Below, piece by piece: positions 34,611-43,889 of a DNA stretch of 64,000 bases. Each line of letters starts with the position of its first letter. Position 1 is the first letter of the stretch. The position numbers and the translations under genes were made by a program. The DNA is from Methanolobus profundi (lineage in GTDB: Archaea > Halobacteriota > Methanosarcinia > Methanosarcinales > Methanosarcinaceae), in the NCBI RefSeq assembly GCF_900114835.1, contig NZ_FOUJ01000002.1, positions 328,374 through 392,373 of the forward strand. The letters run 5' to 3'. Below the pieces are notes generated by a model. It was not told where the DNA came from and searched no databases. It saw only the letters and a program-made list of their open reading frames with translations.

Positions 34611-35591
34611 TCATGAGTGCAATGCACGCCTCTGCATAGCTATCTTCTCATCCAGAGAATGAATATCATTTGAAACGAACTCATGTGTCAGAAAATCAGG
34701 GGATACAAGATCAACGATCTCAGAACATCTTTCACTTGTAAATGGCATATGGTGATCCATTTGTTCAAGGACACCCATTACAGAGATAAGACGTTCATGA
34801 AATGACATCTCATCAAAACCCGATGGCACTTCCAGCTCCAACGACCTGCGCATATACTCTCCTGAAAGACTGCAATGGAAATGCATGCCTTCGATCCTTT
34901 CTATGAACTCCGCCGAATGAGCTGAAAGGACATCAAGGACCGTGTCAATTGCACAATTCTCATCATCGCAGCTCAAAGTTGCATTCATCAGGTGTCCCGT
35001 ATCAAGCACAAAGGCCCAGTTATCAAAATCCAGCATCTCAGCAAAATGTTCTACGTTCATGGGTTCAAGGAATGTAAGACCCGGCCACCACAGATTCTCG
35101 AAAAAGAGCCTGACCGGCGGTTCCCCTCCGGGATACATGGACACAGCTTTATTTAAGAACTCAGCCGTGGTCGCCAGCACATCATGGTCCGTGCAATCAA
35201 AACAACGCGTGAACACCTGTTCCATTTCAGCATAGGAAACATGGAACACACCATACGAAGCATCAAGTTTTGCTGCATTATCAATGGAAGCCCGGAAATT
35301 ATCAATGACCTCATCACGGCTCCCTCCTCCAAAAACATAAACCTTTTCGAACTCTTCCATTTCCTGGGAGAAAGCGGAAGGGTCAGCCCATGCCCTGTGC
35401 CTCCCCATCCAGTACGGCAGATGAACACCTTCTATCAGGTCAACTGGCACTTCCGGAAGTGGAGATGAATCCACAAAGAGCTCCAGGCCATCAAGATCAT
35501 GCCTGACTAGAAAATTCCGGATCAGGTCCCAATCACTATCGAACATCTTCATATCGGTCTCGTAAAGGGACAGGTTCATCAGTTCTTTCAT
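34611..35591 (-). CDS. TIM-barrel protein (xylose isomerase/AP endonuclease-like)
   Basis: A 326-residue cytoplasmic protein of the sugar-phosphate isomerase/epimerase superfamily. Visible barrel features: DGLELFVDSSPLPE, GVHLPYWMGRHRAWAD, GVFHVSYAEME, RLFFENLWWPG (catalytic Glu region), WAFVLDTGHLMNA (Asp, His) and GMHFHCSLSGEY, together offering the usual metal ligands. Substrate not recognised. ATG at 35591 has GGTG five bases before it. It begins 21 bases after cbiZ ends, so it is likely in one operon with corrinoid salvage and may act on a related substrate; that is inference from context only. Confidence 0.7.
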   Translation of the reverse strand: MKELMNLSLYETDMKMFDSDWDLIRNFLVRHDLDGLELFVDSSPLPEVPVDLIEGVHLPYWMGRHRAWADPSAFSQEMEEFEKVYVFGGGSRDEVIDNFRASIDNAAKLDASYGVFHVSYAEMEQVFTRCFDCTDHDVLATTAEFLNKAVSMYPGGEPPVRLFFENLWWPGLTFLEPMNVEHFAEMLDFDNWAFVLDTGHLMNATLSCDDENCAIDTVLDVLSAHSAEFIERIEGMHFHCSLSGEYMRRSLELEVPSGFDEMSFHERLISVMGVLEQMDHHMPFTSERCSEIVDLVSPDFLTHEFVSNDIHSLDEKIAMQRRALHS

Positions 35592-35612
35592 TTTCACACC
35601 AATATTATGGAG

Positions 35613-36812
35613 TTATTTTTCAAATGCAGTGTTACAGAGACCATCTGTATCACAGTTCTTTGCAAGCCATGCAGTAACACGTATCCAGTTCTCAATGATA
35701 GTATCCTTCTCATCAGTAAGGATATCGAAAGGAATGGAAGCTTCGATCCCAAGCATCACGGGCAGACCCTTCATAATTGAAACCGCCACCTTCCTGCCAG
35801 CGGTCTCAGGTACAAGACCCCAAGAGATCTCATCCACTATATGAAGTATAGACCCTGTGGCACTTACAAGTGCAGGACTTTTCGATAACTCCCGTAGTAT
35901 CTTGAAAAAGGCTGCCTTACGATTATCCCCTTCCATATGGGAAGCTACCTTCCAGTAGTGACCCTCATCGATACCGAACCTCTCAAGTCTCACAAGCATA
36001 TCCCTCTGTGAAAGGACCGTCAGATCAGACTGCATCTCAAGTGCCTTGTGGGTACATTCGATCACAGCCTTCCCTATAAGCTCACCAAGTTTGGAATGAT
36101 GTCCTGCATCCGTTAACAACAAAGAGCTTGTGCCATCTGCCACCACAGCTATCATATCGGTCCCCGATCCCGTGGCAATTCCATTAGAATAACGACTGGG
36201 TGCCATGAGTTGCTGCAAAGCTGCAGTCTTTGCTTCGGTTGCAGTGATAACCGCCCTTGCCATTGCATAATCAGGAAGGTCTGCACCGATGACAAGAATA
36301 GTATTTATGGTCCCCTGAATGAACTGATGAGAACCGTCTTCCTGATAATATGATGCAGGATCTCCGGCACGGCCACCATTGACCTCTATGCCAGCAGTTA
36401 TTATAGCAGTAACTTCCACACCACGGAACGATCTTGTGACTATTGAAACGTTGTCCATATTAGCAGCTGTCAAAAGCCCGGTGGATGTGTCAGGGTCCTC
36501 TCCCAGCCTTTTTGCAATAATAGAAAGATAAGCAGGTATGCTGCCGCCATCCAGTTCCTTAGGAGCATGTTTGCCCTTTGGGACCCTGTGATTGAAAATG
36601 GTCCTGATATCCTCCCTGTAACCACCGTTGAGCCAGGATGTTGTCAGCGTCTTCCTTCCTTCCGGCAGACTGAGAACAATAGAATCCTTTTGTCTGTATA
36701 CTTTTTCCTTTCCCGTGGTCTCAAAAAGAAGAATGTTCTTCTTCTCTGAACTTCCTTCCTGAGACTCAGGGATGGTATCCTGATCATCTGCTTTTTGGGA
36801 CCTTTCTGACAT
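35613..36812 (-). CDS. cbiZ: Adenosylcobinamide amidohydrolase
   Basis: Hydrolyses the aminopropanol side chain of (pseudo)cobamides or adenosylcobinamide to adenosylcobyric acid, allowing salvage and remodelling of corrinoids for methyltransferases. At 399 residues it has an N-terminal disordered extension, the CbiZ core and a longer C-terminal region. Core motifs are SWLNGGYREDIRTIFNHRVP, AANMDNVSIVTRSFRGVEV and ITAGIEVNGGRAGDPASY, then NTILVIGADLPDYAMARAVI. GAGGTTCCC precedes the ATG. The following TIM-barrel gene is 21 bases downstream. Confidence 0.92.
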   Translation of the reverse strand: MSERSQKADDQDTIPESQEGSSEKKNILLFETTGKEKVYRQKDSIVLSLPEGRKTLTTSWLNGGYREDIRTIFNHRVPKGKHAPKELDGGSIPAYLSIIAKRLGEDPDTSTGLLTAANMDNVSIVTRSFRGVEVTAIITAGIEVNGGRAGDPASYYQEDGSHQFIQGTINTILVIGADLPDYAMARAVITATEAKTAALQQLMAPSRYSNGIATGSGTDMIAVVADGTSSLLLTDAGHHSKLGELIGKAVIECTHKALEMQSDLTVLSQRDMLVRLERFGIDEGHYWKVASHMEGDNRKAAFFKILRELSKSPALVSATGSILHIVDEISWGLVPETAGRKVAVSIMKGLPVMLGIEASIPFDILTDEKDTIIENWIRVTAWLAKNCDTDGLCNTAFEK

Positions 36813-36965
36813 GGGAACCTCAACGCCATTATTCTGTTCTTATGTTAATTTCCTGATACGATACCCTAAATGGAAAATACAGGAAAATAAAACTCATTAA
36901 AGAGTATATCCCGGTGTGCATTAAATATCTTTTGAATTTGAACAGAGGAAGGGATCAGGCAGACA

Positions 36966-38423
36966 TCATACCCTTAGTTCCTCATGCTCGGGCAATTTAT
37001 GTGGTACATCAATTGCTATTCCAGACCTCAGTAACTTTGTGACATAAGCCCTTGCCCACAAGAAGATGAACATGGACCCCATGGCATTACCTATGACCAT
37101 TCCCCACCAGATACCGATCAATCCCATATCAAGACTGAAAGCAAAGAACACTGCAAAGATGGGGACAAATATCAAAGCACGCAGAATTGTTGCGAGGAGA
37201 GCATTCAGACCTTTCCCAACTCCCTGGAAAAGAGCCGATGAGAGCATTCCAAGTGATACCATCGGGTAAAATATACAGATGATCCTGAGGAAAACTATGA
37301 GATCATCAGTGATGTGAGCAGCACTATCCGAAAGGGTGAATACTGTAGCTATCTGCGGGGCAAAGACGAAGGTAAGAATAGCAATACCGGTCTCTACAAG
37401 AAGACCGACCTTCATGGAATATATGTGTGAGAAGGATACCTTATCGTATGAACCCTCACCATACGCAAAACCTGACAATGTCACAACAGCTGTTGAAACA
37501 CCTATAAGAGGTGCGATCGCAATGGTGACAACACGCCATCCAACAGTGTAGACAGCCACACCATCAGTGTCACTGACAGCTATAATAATAACATTCATCA
37601 CAAGCATCATCAATGCCATTGATGTTTGCTGAACTGCAGCAGGAATACCGACCTTGAAGATATCCCTGAGAATATCCGTTCCAAACCTGAAATCCTTGAA
37701 ATCAAAGGACAGGTAAGTATCTTTCTTAAAGAACAACCAGCTAGCCATCATAACCGAGGTTACGCCCATTGACAGTACAGTAGCCCATGCTGCACCTGAA
37801 ACACCCATACCGAGCTTATAGATGAATATAGGATCAAGGATTATATTCAGGACCGAACCGAATATCAGGGCATTCATAGCTCTCTTGGTATCACCTTCAC
37901 TACGAAGGATGGCATTTGCAACATTTGTAAAGAACAAAAGGATACTGCCACCAAAGATGATGCGACCATATTCACTGGCCATACCAGCCGTCTTTCCAGC
38001 ACCTATGAGTACGAATATAGGTTCGGCAAATATGTAAAGTGGAATCGTGAAAGCTGCTGAAAGCAGCACCATAAGGATCATAGTATGGACAGCAACATTA
38101 TCTGCACCAACCTTATCCTTAGAACCAAGTCTGCGGGATATTGCTGATCCGGCACCTACTCCAAGCCCGTTAGATAATGCGATGATAACAAAGAAGAACG
38201 GGAAGACAAAACCCACGGCTGCAAGGGCATCCGCACCAAGACCCGATACCCAGAAGGTATCTACAAGATTATACAGGGTCTGTATCGACATACCAAGCAT
38301 CATTGGCAGTGCCAGCTTGATCATAGCCTTTTTGGGATCACCCAGCAAAGCCTTCATTCCTGATGTTGATCTCACATATCCGGGTTTCACACCAGCTTCA
38401 TTTCCGTTGTTTTTATCAGCCAT
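36966..38423 (-). CDS. MATE family multidrug efflux transporter
   Basis: A 485-residue inner-membrane antiporter with twelve predicted helices in two homologous halves. Typical features: LALPMMLGMSIQTLYNLVDTFWVSGLGADALAAVGF in the first helices, GVGAGSAISRRLGSKDK, and the second-half equivalent VAVYTVGWRVVTIAIAPLIGVSTAV. Exports cationic or aromatic compounds by Na+ or H+ exchange. Its start overlaps the end of the marR gene by eight bases, so the regulator and pump are made together; this arrangement usually means the pump is induced by its substrates. Confidence 0.92.
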   Translation of the reverse strand: MADKNNGNEAGVKPGYVRSTSGMKALLGDPKKAMIKLALPMMLGMSIQTLYNLVDTFWVSGLGADALAAVGFVFPFFFVIIALSNGLGVGAGSAISRRLGSKDKVGADNVAVHTMILMVLLSAAFTIPLYIFAEPIFVLIGAGKTAGMASEYGRIIFGGSILLFFTNVANAILRSEGDTKRAMNALIFGSVLNIILDPIFIYKLGMGVSGAAWATVLSMGVTSVMMASWLFFKKDTYLSFDFKDFRFGTDILRDIFKVGIPAAVQQTSMALMMLVMNVIIIAVSDTDGVAVYTVGWRVVTIAIAPLIGVSTAVVTLSGFAYGEGSYDKVSFSHIYSMKVGLLVETGIAILTFVFAPQIATVFTLSDSAAHITDDLIVFLRIICIFYPMVSLGMLSSALFQGVGKGLNALLATILRALIFVPIFAVFFAFSLDMGLIGIWWGMVIGNAMGSMFIFLWARAYVTKLLRSGIAIDVPHKLPEHEELRV

Positions 38424-38901
38424 TCAAAGTCTTCCTGGTCTCGTTCTCTTCTGCGATGTTCATGGCTGCTTTTCCAATAAGGGCGATGAACATAGCCTTT
38501 TCTTCATCATTGAAACCCTTAAGAAGAACATCATTGAGCTTTGCGCTTATGTCGAACAATACAGATTCCATCTCATGCCCCTTATCGGTAAGATAGATAC
38601 AATAAGCACGCTTGTCATTGGGATCCCTTTTCCTTGAAACAAAACCCAGATCTTCAAGCTTGTTCACTGAGCGGGTGATGGTTGCCCGGTCATACCTCAA
38701 CATGCTTGCAAGTGATTCCTGACTGACACCCTCATGATGTAGCAGACGCATTAAAAAGGGAAACTGGCCGCTTCCAATTCCGTAGGGTTCAAGTTCCTTT
38801 GAAAGATAGATATTTATCGATCTGAAAAGATGCGAAATGTCCCTTCCAATCGATTCATGCTTTTTTATGCAGCAAATTGATCCATGGCCGCTCTCATTCA
38901 T
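38416..38901 (-). CDS. MarR family transcriptional regulator
   Basis: A 161-residue winged-helix dimer. The DNA-binding part is GVSQESLASMLRYDRATITRSVNKL followed by GFVSRKRDPNDKRAYCIYLTDKG, which includes the DxR motif of the MarR wing. N- and C-terminal helices form the dimer. GGTGAT precedes the ATG. Overlaps the MATE gene, its likely target. A perfect palindrome (38950-38961) upstream of the promoter is a candidate autoregulatory operator. Confidence 0.93.
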   Translation of the reverse strand: MNESGHGSICCIKKHESIGRDISHLFRSINIYLSKELEPYGIGSGQFPFLMRLLHHEGVSQESLASMLRYDRATITRSVNKLEDLGFVSRKRDPNDKRAYCIYLTDKGHEMESVLFDISAKLNDVLLKGFNDEEKAMFIALIGKAAMNIAEENETRKTLNG

Positions 38902-38949
38902 CGGGATATCACCAAAATAATATTAAACATATTGTTGCTTACGCAATTA

Positions 38950-38961
38950 TTGCATATGCAA
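38950..38961. promoter_or_regulatory. Candidate MarR operator
   Basis: TTGCATATGCAA, a perfect 12-bp palindrome flanked by a wider GTTGC...GCAAC pair, 49 bases upstream of marR and just beyond its probable TATA region. MarR proteins bind such palindromes. Confidence 0.5.
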
Positions 38962-39020
38962 CTAATTAATAAAAAGATATCCATCTAAGAAAAATACAAA
39001 AACCAGTGATAAAAAGAGGA

Positions 39021-39935
39021 TCAGTCAACGAAAAGCTCGACACCCATCAGTTCAAGGAAGATCTCCTCAAGTGATGGAACGATCGTACGCATCTCGACAA
39101 TATCTCCGCCTTCCGATGCAACCCATTTTGTTGTCTGGTTCACCACATTGATATCATTGGTAATGACCACATAGGTCCCATCCATATCCTTGAAATCGGC
39201 AATAATATATCCATCGATATTATCCACCTTGAACTCAAGACGATACTGGATCTTACCATATTCCTTACGGATCTCCTCGGCAGTACCAAGTGTCACAAGC
39301 TTCCCATTCTTAAGGATCAGGATCCTGTCACAGAGACTCTCGACCTGATACAGGTTATGGGCAGTGAATATAATGGTCTTTCCTGAGCTTTTCAGTGAGC
39401 GGACATAATCTGTGATATATCTGGAGGTCATTGGGTCCAGACCCGATGCAGGCTCATCATATATCAGGATATCAGGATCATTGATAAGTGAACGTGCTAT
39501 GGCAACCTTACGTTTCATACCTTTTGAGAGGTCACCTATCTTCTTGCCATCGGCATTGAGAGCAAGATCAAAAAGAAGTTCACGTATCCTTTTCTTTGCG
39601 CGGTCTTTGGGAACACTGTACAATTCAGCAAAGAACATCAGGTAATCTTCCACACCCATGCTCTCATAGAGAGGGGACTCTTCAGGAAGGAAACCAAGGA
39701 AAGATTTGATCTCAACAGAATCATTTGAAACATCAAGACCTTTCATGTAGATATTACCGGAAGTAGGTCTGATCAGACTGCTGAGCATCTTCAAAGTAGT
39801 GGTCTTACCTGCCCCGTTAGGGCCCACTATACCGAAGATCTGCCCTTTTGAAACTGAAAAAGAAAGGTTATCAACAGCAACAAAATCGCCATATTCTTTT
39901 CTGAGTCCGTTAACTTCGATTATCCCAGGTTCCAC
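39021..39935 (-). CDS. ABC transporter ATP-binding protein (NatA-like)
   Basis: A 304-residue ATPase of the ABC-2 exporter group. Walker A VGPNGAGKTTTLK, Q-loop LPEESPLYESM, signature LSKGMKRKVAIA (LSxGxxxR), Walker B ILIYDEPASGLDP and the H-loop FTAHN are all intact. The C-terminal 80 residues form the extra domain usual in NatA-type subunits. It lies 1 kb from two ABC-2 permease genes on the other strand and is probably their motor, although MscS lies between and the genes diverge. Exported substrate unknown. Confidence 0.92.
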   Translation of the reverse strand: MEPGIIEVNGLRKEYGDFVAVDNLSFSVSKGQIFGIVGPNGAGKTTTLKMLSSLIRPTSGNIYMKGLDVSNDSVEIKSFLGFLPEESPLYESMGVEDYLMFFAELYSVPKDRAKKRIRELLFDLALNADGKKIGDLSKGMKRKVAIARSLINDPDILIYDEPASGLDPMTSRYITDYVRSLKSSGKTIIFTAHNLYQVESLCDRILILKNGKLVTLGTAEEIRKEYGKIQYRLEFKVDNIDGYIIADFKDMDGTYVVITNDINVVNQTTKWVASEGGDIVEMRTIVPSLEEIFLELMGVELFVD

Positions 39936-40017
39936 AATATGACTATATTCGTTACTATATATAAACGATGTTATAAAATAATAGAAAGCATAGTTGGGAA
40001 CAACTATGCATTAAGCC

Positions 40018-40827
40018 TCAAAGCCTGGACATATGCACATCCAGCTGAGGGAACGGGATCTCAATATCTTCCTTACCGTATGCTGCATGTATTGCTATTG
40101 TAAGGTCGTTCTTAACAGCCCAGAAATCACCTGTGTTGACCCAGGCACGCAATTGCAGGTTCACGGAGGAATCCGCAAGTTCAGTTGTTACAACTGCCGG
40201 AGCAGGGTCAGCAAGCACACGGGAATCCTGTTTGATCACATCCATAGCGACCTGTACTGCTCTTGGGATATCCGTTGCATAAGCTACGCCAACATCCACA
40301 CCAACTCTGCGTGTTGGCATACGAGTAGCGTTAACAATTGGACTGCCCCATACGATCTTATTTGGTACTGTGATGAACTGATTATCAGGCGTCAGAAGCT
40401 CTGTTGCCATGATACCAACTGCATGGACCTTTCCTGAAAGACCATTTACGGTTACAAATTCATCTTTATCGAGAGGTCTCAGGGATGCTATCCACACACC
40501 TGCTGCCATATTGTTCAATGAATCCTGCATACCGAATCCAAGGACCAGACCTATGACCGCTGAAAGACCTACGACCACAGAGCTTACATCGACCTTCAGT
40601 GCACTCACAACTGCCAGCAACACTGCAACATAGAGCAATGCACGCAGGAAGCGCACAAGGAATTCAACAACAAGCTCAGGAAGCTTCGTCTTTTTCAGGC
40701 TGTTCCTGAACATTCCGGTGAGGATACCGGCCAACAAAAGACCGGCTACCAGGACCACCAGAGCAAACACAATATCAGCAACCGTTATGGCTGTATAAGG
40801 TATAGTTAAAGCTAATATATCTGCCAT
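40018..40827 (-). CDS. MscS-type mechanosensitive channel
   Basis: A 269-residue small-conductance channel that releases solutes on osmotic downshock, fitting a salt-adapted cell that stores N-acetyl-beta-lysine. Three membrane helices (about 17-40, 55-78, 80-105); the pore helix reads VVVGLSAVIGLVLGFGMQDSLNNMAAGVWI, here split at residue 95, followed by the beta domain DEFVTVNGLSGKVHAVGIMATELLT and the alpha-beta C-terminal domain. ATG at 40827 has TAGGAGTGGT before it; the frame extends far upstream but without relatedness. Divergent from the ABC permease operon. Confidence 0.92.
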   Translation of the reverse strand: MADILALTIPYTAITVADIVFALVVLVAGLLLAGILTGMFRNSLKKTKLPELVVEFLVRFLRALLYVAVLLAVVSALKVDVSSVVVGLSAVIGLVLGFGMQDSLNNMAAGVWIASLRPLDKDEFVTVNGLSGKVHAVGIMATELLTPDNQFITVPNKIVWGSPIVNATRMPTRRVGVDVGVAYATDIPRAVQVAMDVIKQDSRVLADPAPAVVTTELADSSVNLQLRAWVNTGDFWAVKNDLTIAIHAAYGKEDIEIPFPQLDVHMSRL

Positions 40828-40948
40828 TTTACCACTCCTATCTGCTATAATATACGAATAATAATGGTGAACTGACTGCATATAACCCTTTTTAATTATA
40901 TTGCGATCTGTGAAATAGCTATTAATATAATAAGTTACTAATAAAATA

Positions 40949-42766
40949 ATGATGGCAGGCTGGTTAACTATAGCTAAGTGGGAGCTATTACGATCAAAAC
41001 TTAAATTCGATGTCAAATCAGTGATCATGCTAACATTGTCCCTGATACTGGTGATCATTGCAGCCTATGCTGCGGCCCAGACAGGGATGAGCATGAACCA
41101 GAAAATATACCTGGCCGCCGTATCCCAGGCTGATGTACAACCCATCATCGATACCGACCAGAGATTCGATTACGTTGTAGTTGACCGTTTTGCCGCAAGC
41201 ACCTATTATGAATATGGTGCTGACATGGGCATCATCGGAAGGAACGTCTACCTTGGAGATACACGCAAGGCGGCATCTGCCGGAGATGCACTGGAAAACA
41301 CTTTCAAGACATACAGAGAACTGACACTGACAGCTTACAATGATGTGAACAACAGTCACCCTGTGTGGGTCACTGTCCATGATCTGGAAAGACCTCAGAA
41401 CTTCCAGCTTGCAGGAGCAGAAGAGACAGCAGATAGTTTCAGCCGCGGGTTCAATGCAACAACTGGCCTTCCAGAGGGTGTTGATAGCACCGGCGCGGAA
41501 GGAGGGTCCAGCGCATCCATCAGAACAGGATCCTCAACTGTATCTCCTGAAGAGATAGCAGCTCTTGATGAAATGGAAGGAAAGACATTCTTTGAGAAAC
41601 AGACACTGTCCACACCTACAAATTTCTCGCCACCTGTACCATTCACAGCTATCCTTTACGCTTTCCTGTTCATATTTCCGATCTACTTTGTCTCACAGTT
41701 CTATTCCACCAGCCTGATGGACGAGCGCACTAACAAGAAAGGAGAACTGGTACTTGCAGCACCCCTCAGAGGAAGGGACGTGATCATCGGTAAGACAGTA
41801 CCATACCTTCTTATCACTATGGCCATCCAGACAGGTATCACATTTTACATAATCGGCATCCCTTCAACCCTTGCCGGACTTGAACGGGTCGTCCTTGTAC
41901 TTGCAGCCATACTACCTGTGGTCCTGCTGTTCTTTGCACTCTCATTCTACAGTGCGATCCTTTCGAGGAGCTTCAAAGAACTGACATTTGCAAGCGTGTT
42001 CCTTTCAGTGGTCATATCAGGATACCTGTTCTTCCCTGCAATGTTCGCCAATATACATGCCATCAGCTCCATATCACCTATAACTCTCATAGTCAGGCTT
42101 ATCGAAGGAGAAGAAGTATTGATGAACACGTATCTTTTCTCCACACTTCCATTCTATTTCGTAGCACTCTCAACATATGCGTTTGGAACATTCATCTTCA
42201 GAGAAGAGGACCTTTTCACACAGAAGTCCATAAGTTCAAAGATAGTAGACTGTTTTGAGATGTTCCTTTCATACCCATATGGATCTGTTTTCCTGCTGAG
42301 CATTATATTCATTCCTTTTGTCTACATGGCACAACTGATGCTCATTGTCATGCTATTCAACCTGCCTGTGCCCTATTCGATAATTGCCATGATAATCCTC
42401 TCGGCCATGGCTGAAGAGATCGTGAAGTCAATTGGTATATACACACTGTTCAAGAGAAAGATAGCCAAATTATCACTGAGGAATGCGGTGAAGTATTCAG
42501 TGCTCTCAGGTGCAGGATTCTTTGTGGGTGAAAAGGCGGTTGCAGTTCTTACACTGGCACCTATAGCAAGTTCAGCTTTTGGATCTGTGATGACTATGGG
42601 TGCACTGCTCCTGATACCTCTGGTACTCCATACAACCACGGTCCTTGTCAGCTCACTTGTCATGTACAAGAAAGGAACACGTTATTATCTGGCATCAGTG
42701 GTCCTAGCAACACTTGTACACAGTATTTACAATATAGTGATCCTCAGGGGGTTGTTCTTTGACTAG
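40949..42766 (+). CDS. ABC-2 permease fused to a PrsW-like intramembrane protease
   Basis: A 605-residue membrane protein. Residues 1-430 are an ABC-2/NatB permease: one N-terminal helix, a 190-residue external loop, then helices with LYAFLFIFPIYFVSQFYSTSLMDER split around 235-260 and the conserved NKKGELVLAAPLRGRDVIIGK. Residues about 440-605 resemble PrsW/CAAX-type metalloproteases: MAEEIVKSIG (EExxK), GAGFFVGEK, a His in VLHTTTV and LVHSIYNIV. The fusion suggests a transporter coupled to processing of its cargo or a regulator. First gene of a five-gene operon; ABC ATPase diverges upstream. A TATA-like AATATAATAAG lies about 25 bases before the ATG. Confidence 0.75.
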   Translation: MMAGWLTIAKWELLRSKLKFDVKSVIMLTLSLILVIIAAYAAAQTGMSMNQKIYLAAVSQADVQPIIDTDQRFDYVVVDRFAASTYYEYGADMGIIGRNVYLGDTRKAASAGDALENTFKTYRELTLTAYNDVNNSHPVWVTVHDLERPQNFQLAGAEETADSFSRGFNATTGLPEGVDSTGAEGGSSASIRTGSSTVSPEEIAALDEMEGKTFFEKQTLSTPTNFSPPVPFTAILYAFLFIFPIYFVSQFYSTSLMDERTNKKGELVLAAPLRGRDVIIGKTVPYLLITMAIQTGITFYIIGIPSTLAGLERVVLVLAAILPVVLLFFALSFYSAILSRSFKELTFASVFLSVVISGYLFFPAMFANIHAISSISPITLIVRLIEGEEVLMNTYLFSTLPFYFVALSTYAFGTFIFREEDLFTQKSISSKIVDCFEMFLSYPYGSVFLLSIIFIPFVYMAQLMLIVMLFNLPVPYSIIAMIILSAMAEEIVKSIGIYTLFKRKIAKLSLRNAVKYSVLSGAGFFVGEKAVAVLTLAPIASSAFGSVMTMGALLLIPLVLHTTTVLVSSLVMYKKGTRYYLASVVLATLVHSIYNIVILRGLFFD

Positions 42767-43862
42767 ACACAGAGTATCTGCGAAAAAGATACAGACCATA
42801 GCAAAGAAAGAGTTTAAAGAGCTCATGAGGGAGAAGACCTTCATACTTGCTATCATAATTCAGCTTTTCATAGCATCATTCTCAACATTCCTTGTTATCG
42901 GGCTCACATCGTTCTATGACCCGAGTATGTTGAACAATATTGAGATGGAAGATACCAACATTGCAGTCGTTGGACTGGAGAGTGATGAATTCTACCAGAT
43001 ACTATTGCAGGAAAGAAATATCAGGCCGTACCTTTACAATGACTTCCAGCTTGCGTACACTGATTTCTATGAACGTAATGTTGATGCTATCATCGTTACT
43101 CCGGCAGGAACAGCTGACGGTACGGGACTGTTGAACGTGGATATCTACCTGCCCAAATCGGAGATAAAAGCAACTGTGGTCTCCCTGCAATTGAAGGAAC
43201 CACTGGAAAGATACGAGCAGAGTGTAAGAGATGTAAGGACACAGAGACTTCCCGGATATACACCGATCGAGTTCAACATAATAAAGAGAGGAATAAAAGC
43301 AACCTCTACATACTTCGAATTCATATATGTGGCATTGCTCCCACTGCTTGTATTTACTCCTGCATTCATATCAGGAGGACTTATTGTTGATTTCATAACA
43401 GAGGAGTATGAACGCAAGACAATGGATATGCTCCTTGTGACACCTGCCTCTATGCTGGAGATAGTCAGCGGAAAGGCGATGCTTGCAACATTGATCGTTC
43501 CGCTCCAGTCTTTTGTATGGATGTTGCTACTTTCAATGAATAGAGTTGAAATAAATAACTCATTTCAGATACTGCTTACAGTGACCATAGTAGCTTTCAT
43601 ACTTGTGATGGCAAGCACGATCATATCGGTCCTTTTCAAGGACAGAGGAGTCGCACAATTGATCTACTCACTTGTCCTGATATTCCTCTTCATGTCATCC
43701 TACCTGTTCACCAACTCCCCACTAAACCTTGTAACACGTCTTTCCATAGAAAGTATAGGTGCACTGGAATCATGGACATGGATCGGCATATACATGTCCG
43801 TTGGAATTGTTCTTTACACTGCAATGATAATGGCTGTCAGGCATGACCCACATAACATTTAA
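42759..43862 (+). CDS. ABC-2 type permease (NatB-like)
   Basis: A 367-residue permease with one N-terminal helix (FILAIIIQLFIASFSTFLVIGL), a large external domain and five or six C-terminal helices. The hallmark FISGGLIVDFITEEYERKTMDMLLVTPASMLEIVSGK (two conserved pieces around residue 210) is the NatB/ABC-2 signature. It overlaps the fused permease by eight bases, so the two are likely one heterodimeric channel. The N-terminus KKIQTIAKKEFKELMREKT is the typical cytoplasmic amphipathic segment. Confidence 0.88.
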   Translation: MTRHRVSAKKIQTIAKKEFKELMREKTFILAIIIQLFIASFSTFLVIGLTSFYDPSMLNNIEMEDTNIAVVGLESDEFYQILLQERNIRPYLYNDFQLAYTDFYERNVDAIIVTPAGTADGTGLLNVDIYLPKSEIKATVVSLQLKEPLERYEQSVRDVRTQRLPGYTPIEFNIIKRGIKATSTYFEFIYVALLPLLVFTPAFISGGLIVDFITEEYERKTMDMLLVTPASMLEIVSGKAMLATLIVPLQSFVWMLLLSMNRVEINNSFQILLTVTIVAFILVMASTIISVLFKDRGVAQLIYSLVLIFLFMSSYLFTNSPLNLVTRLSIESIGALESWTWIGIYMSVGIVLYTAMIMAVRHDPHNI

Positions 43863-43889
43863 AACATAAAAATATATAGATGATAATTG

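Noticed and set aside
40828-41058. N-terminal extension of the MscS frame
   Set aside because: The extension has no relation to MscS and overlaps the divergent promoter and start of the ABC permease; the ATG at 40827 has an excellent ribosome site.
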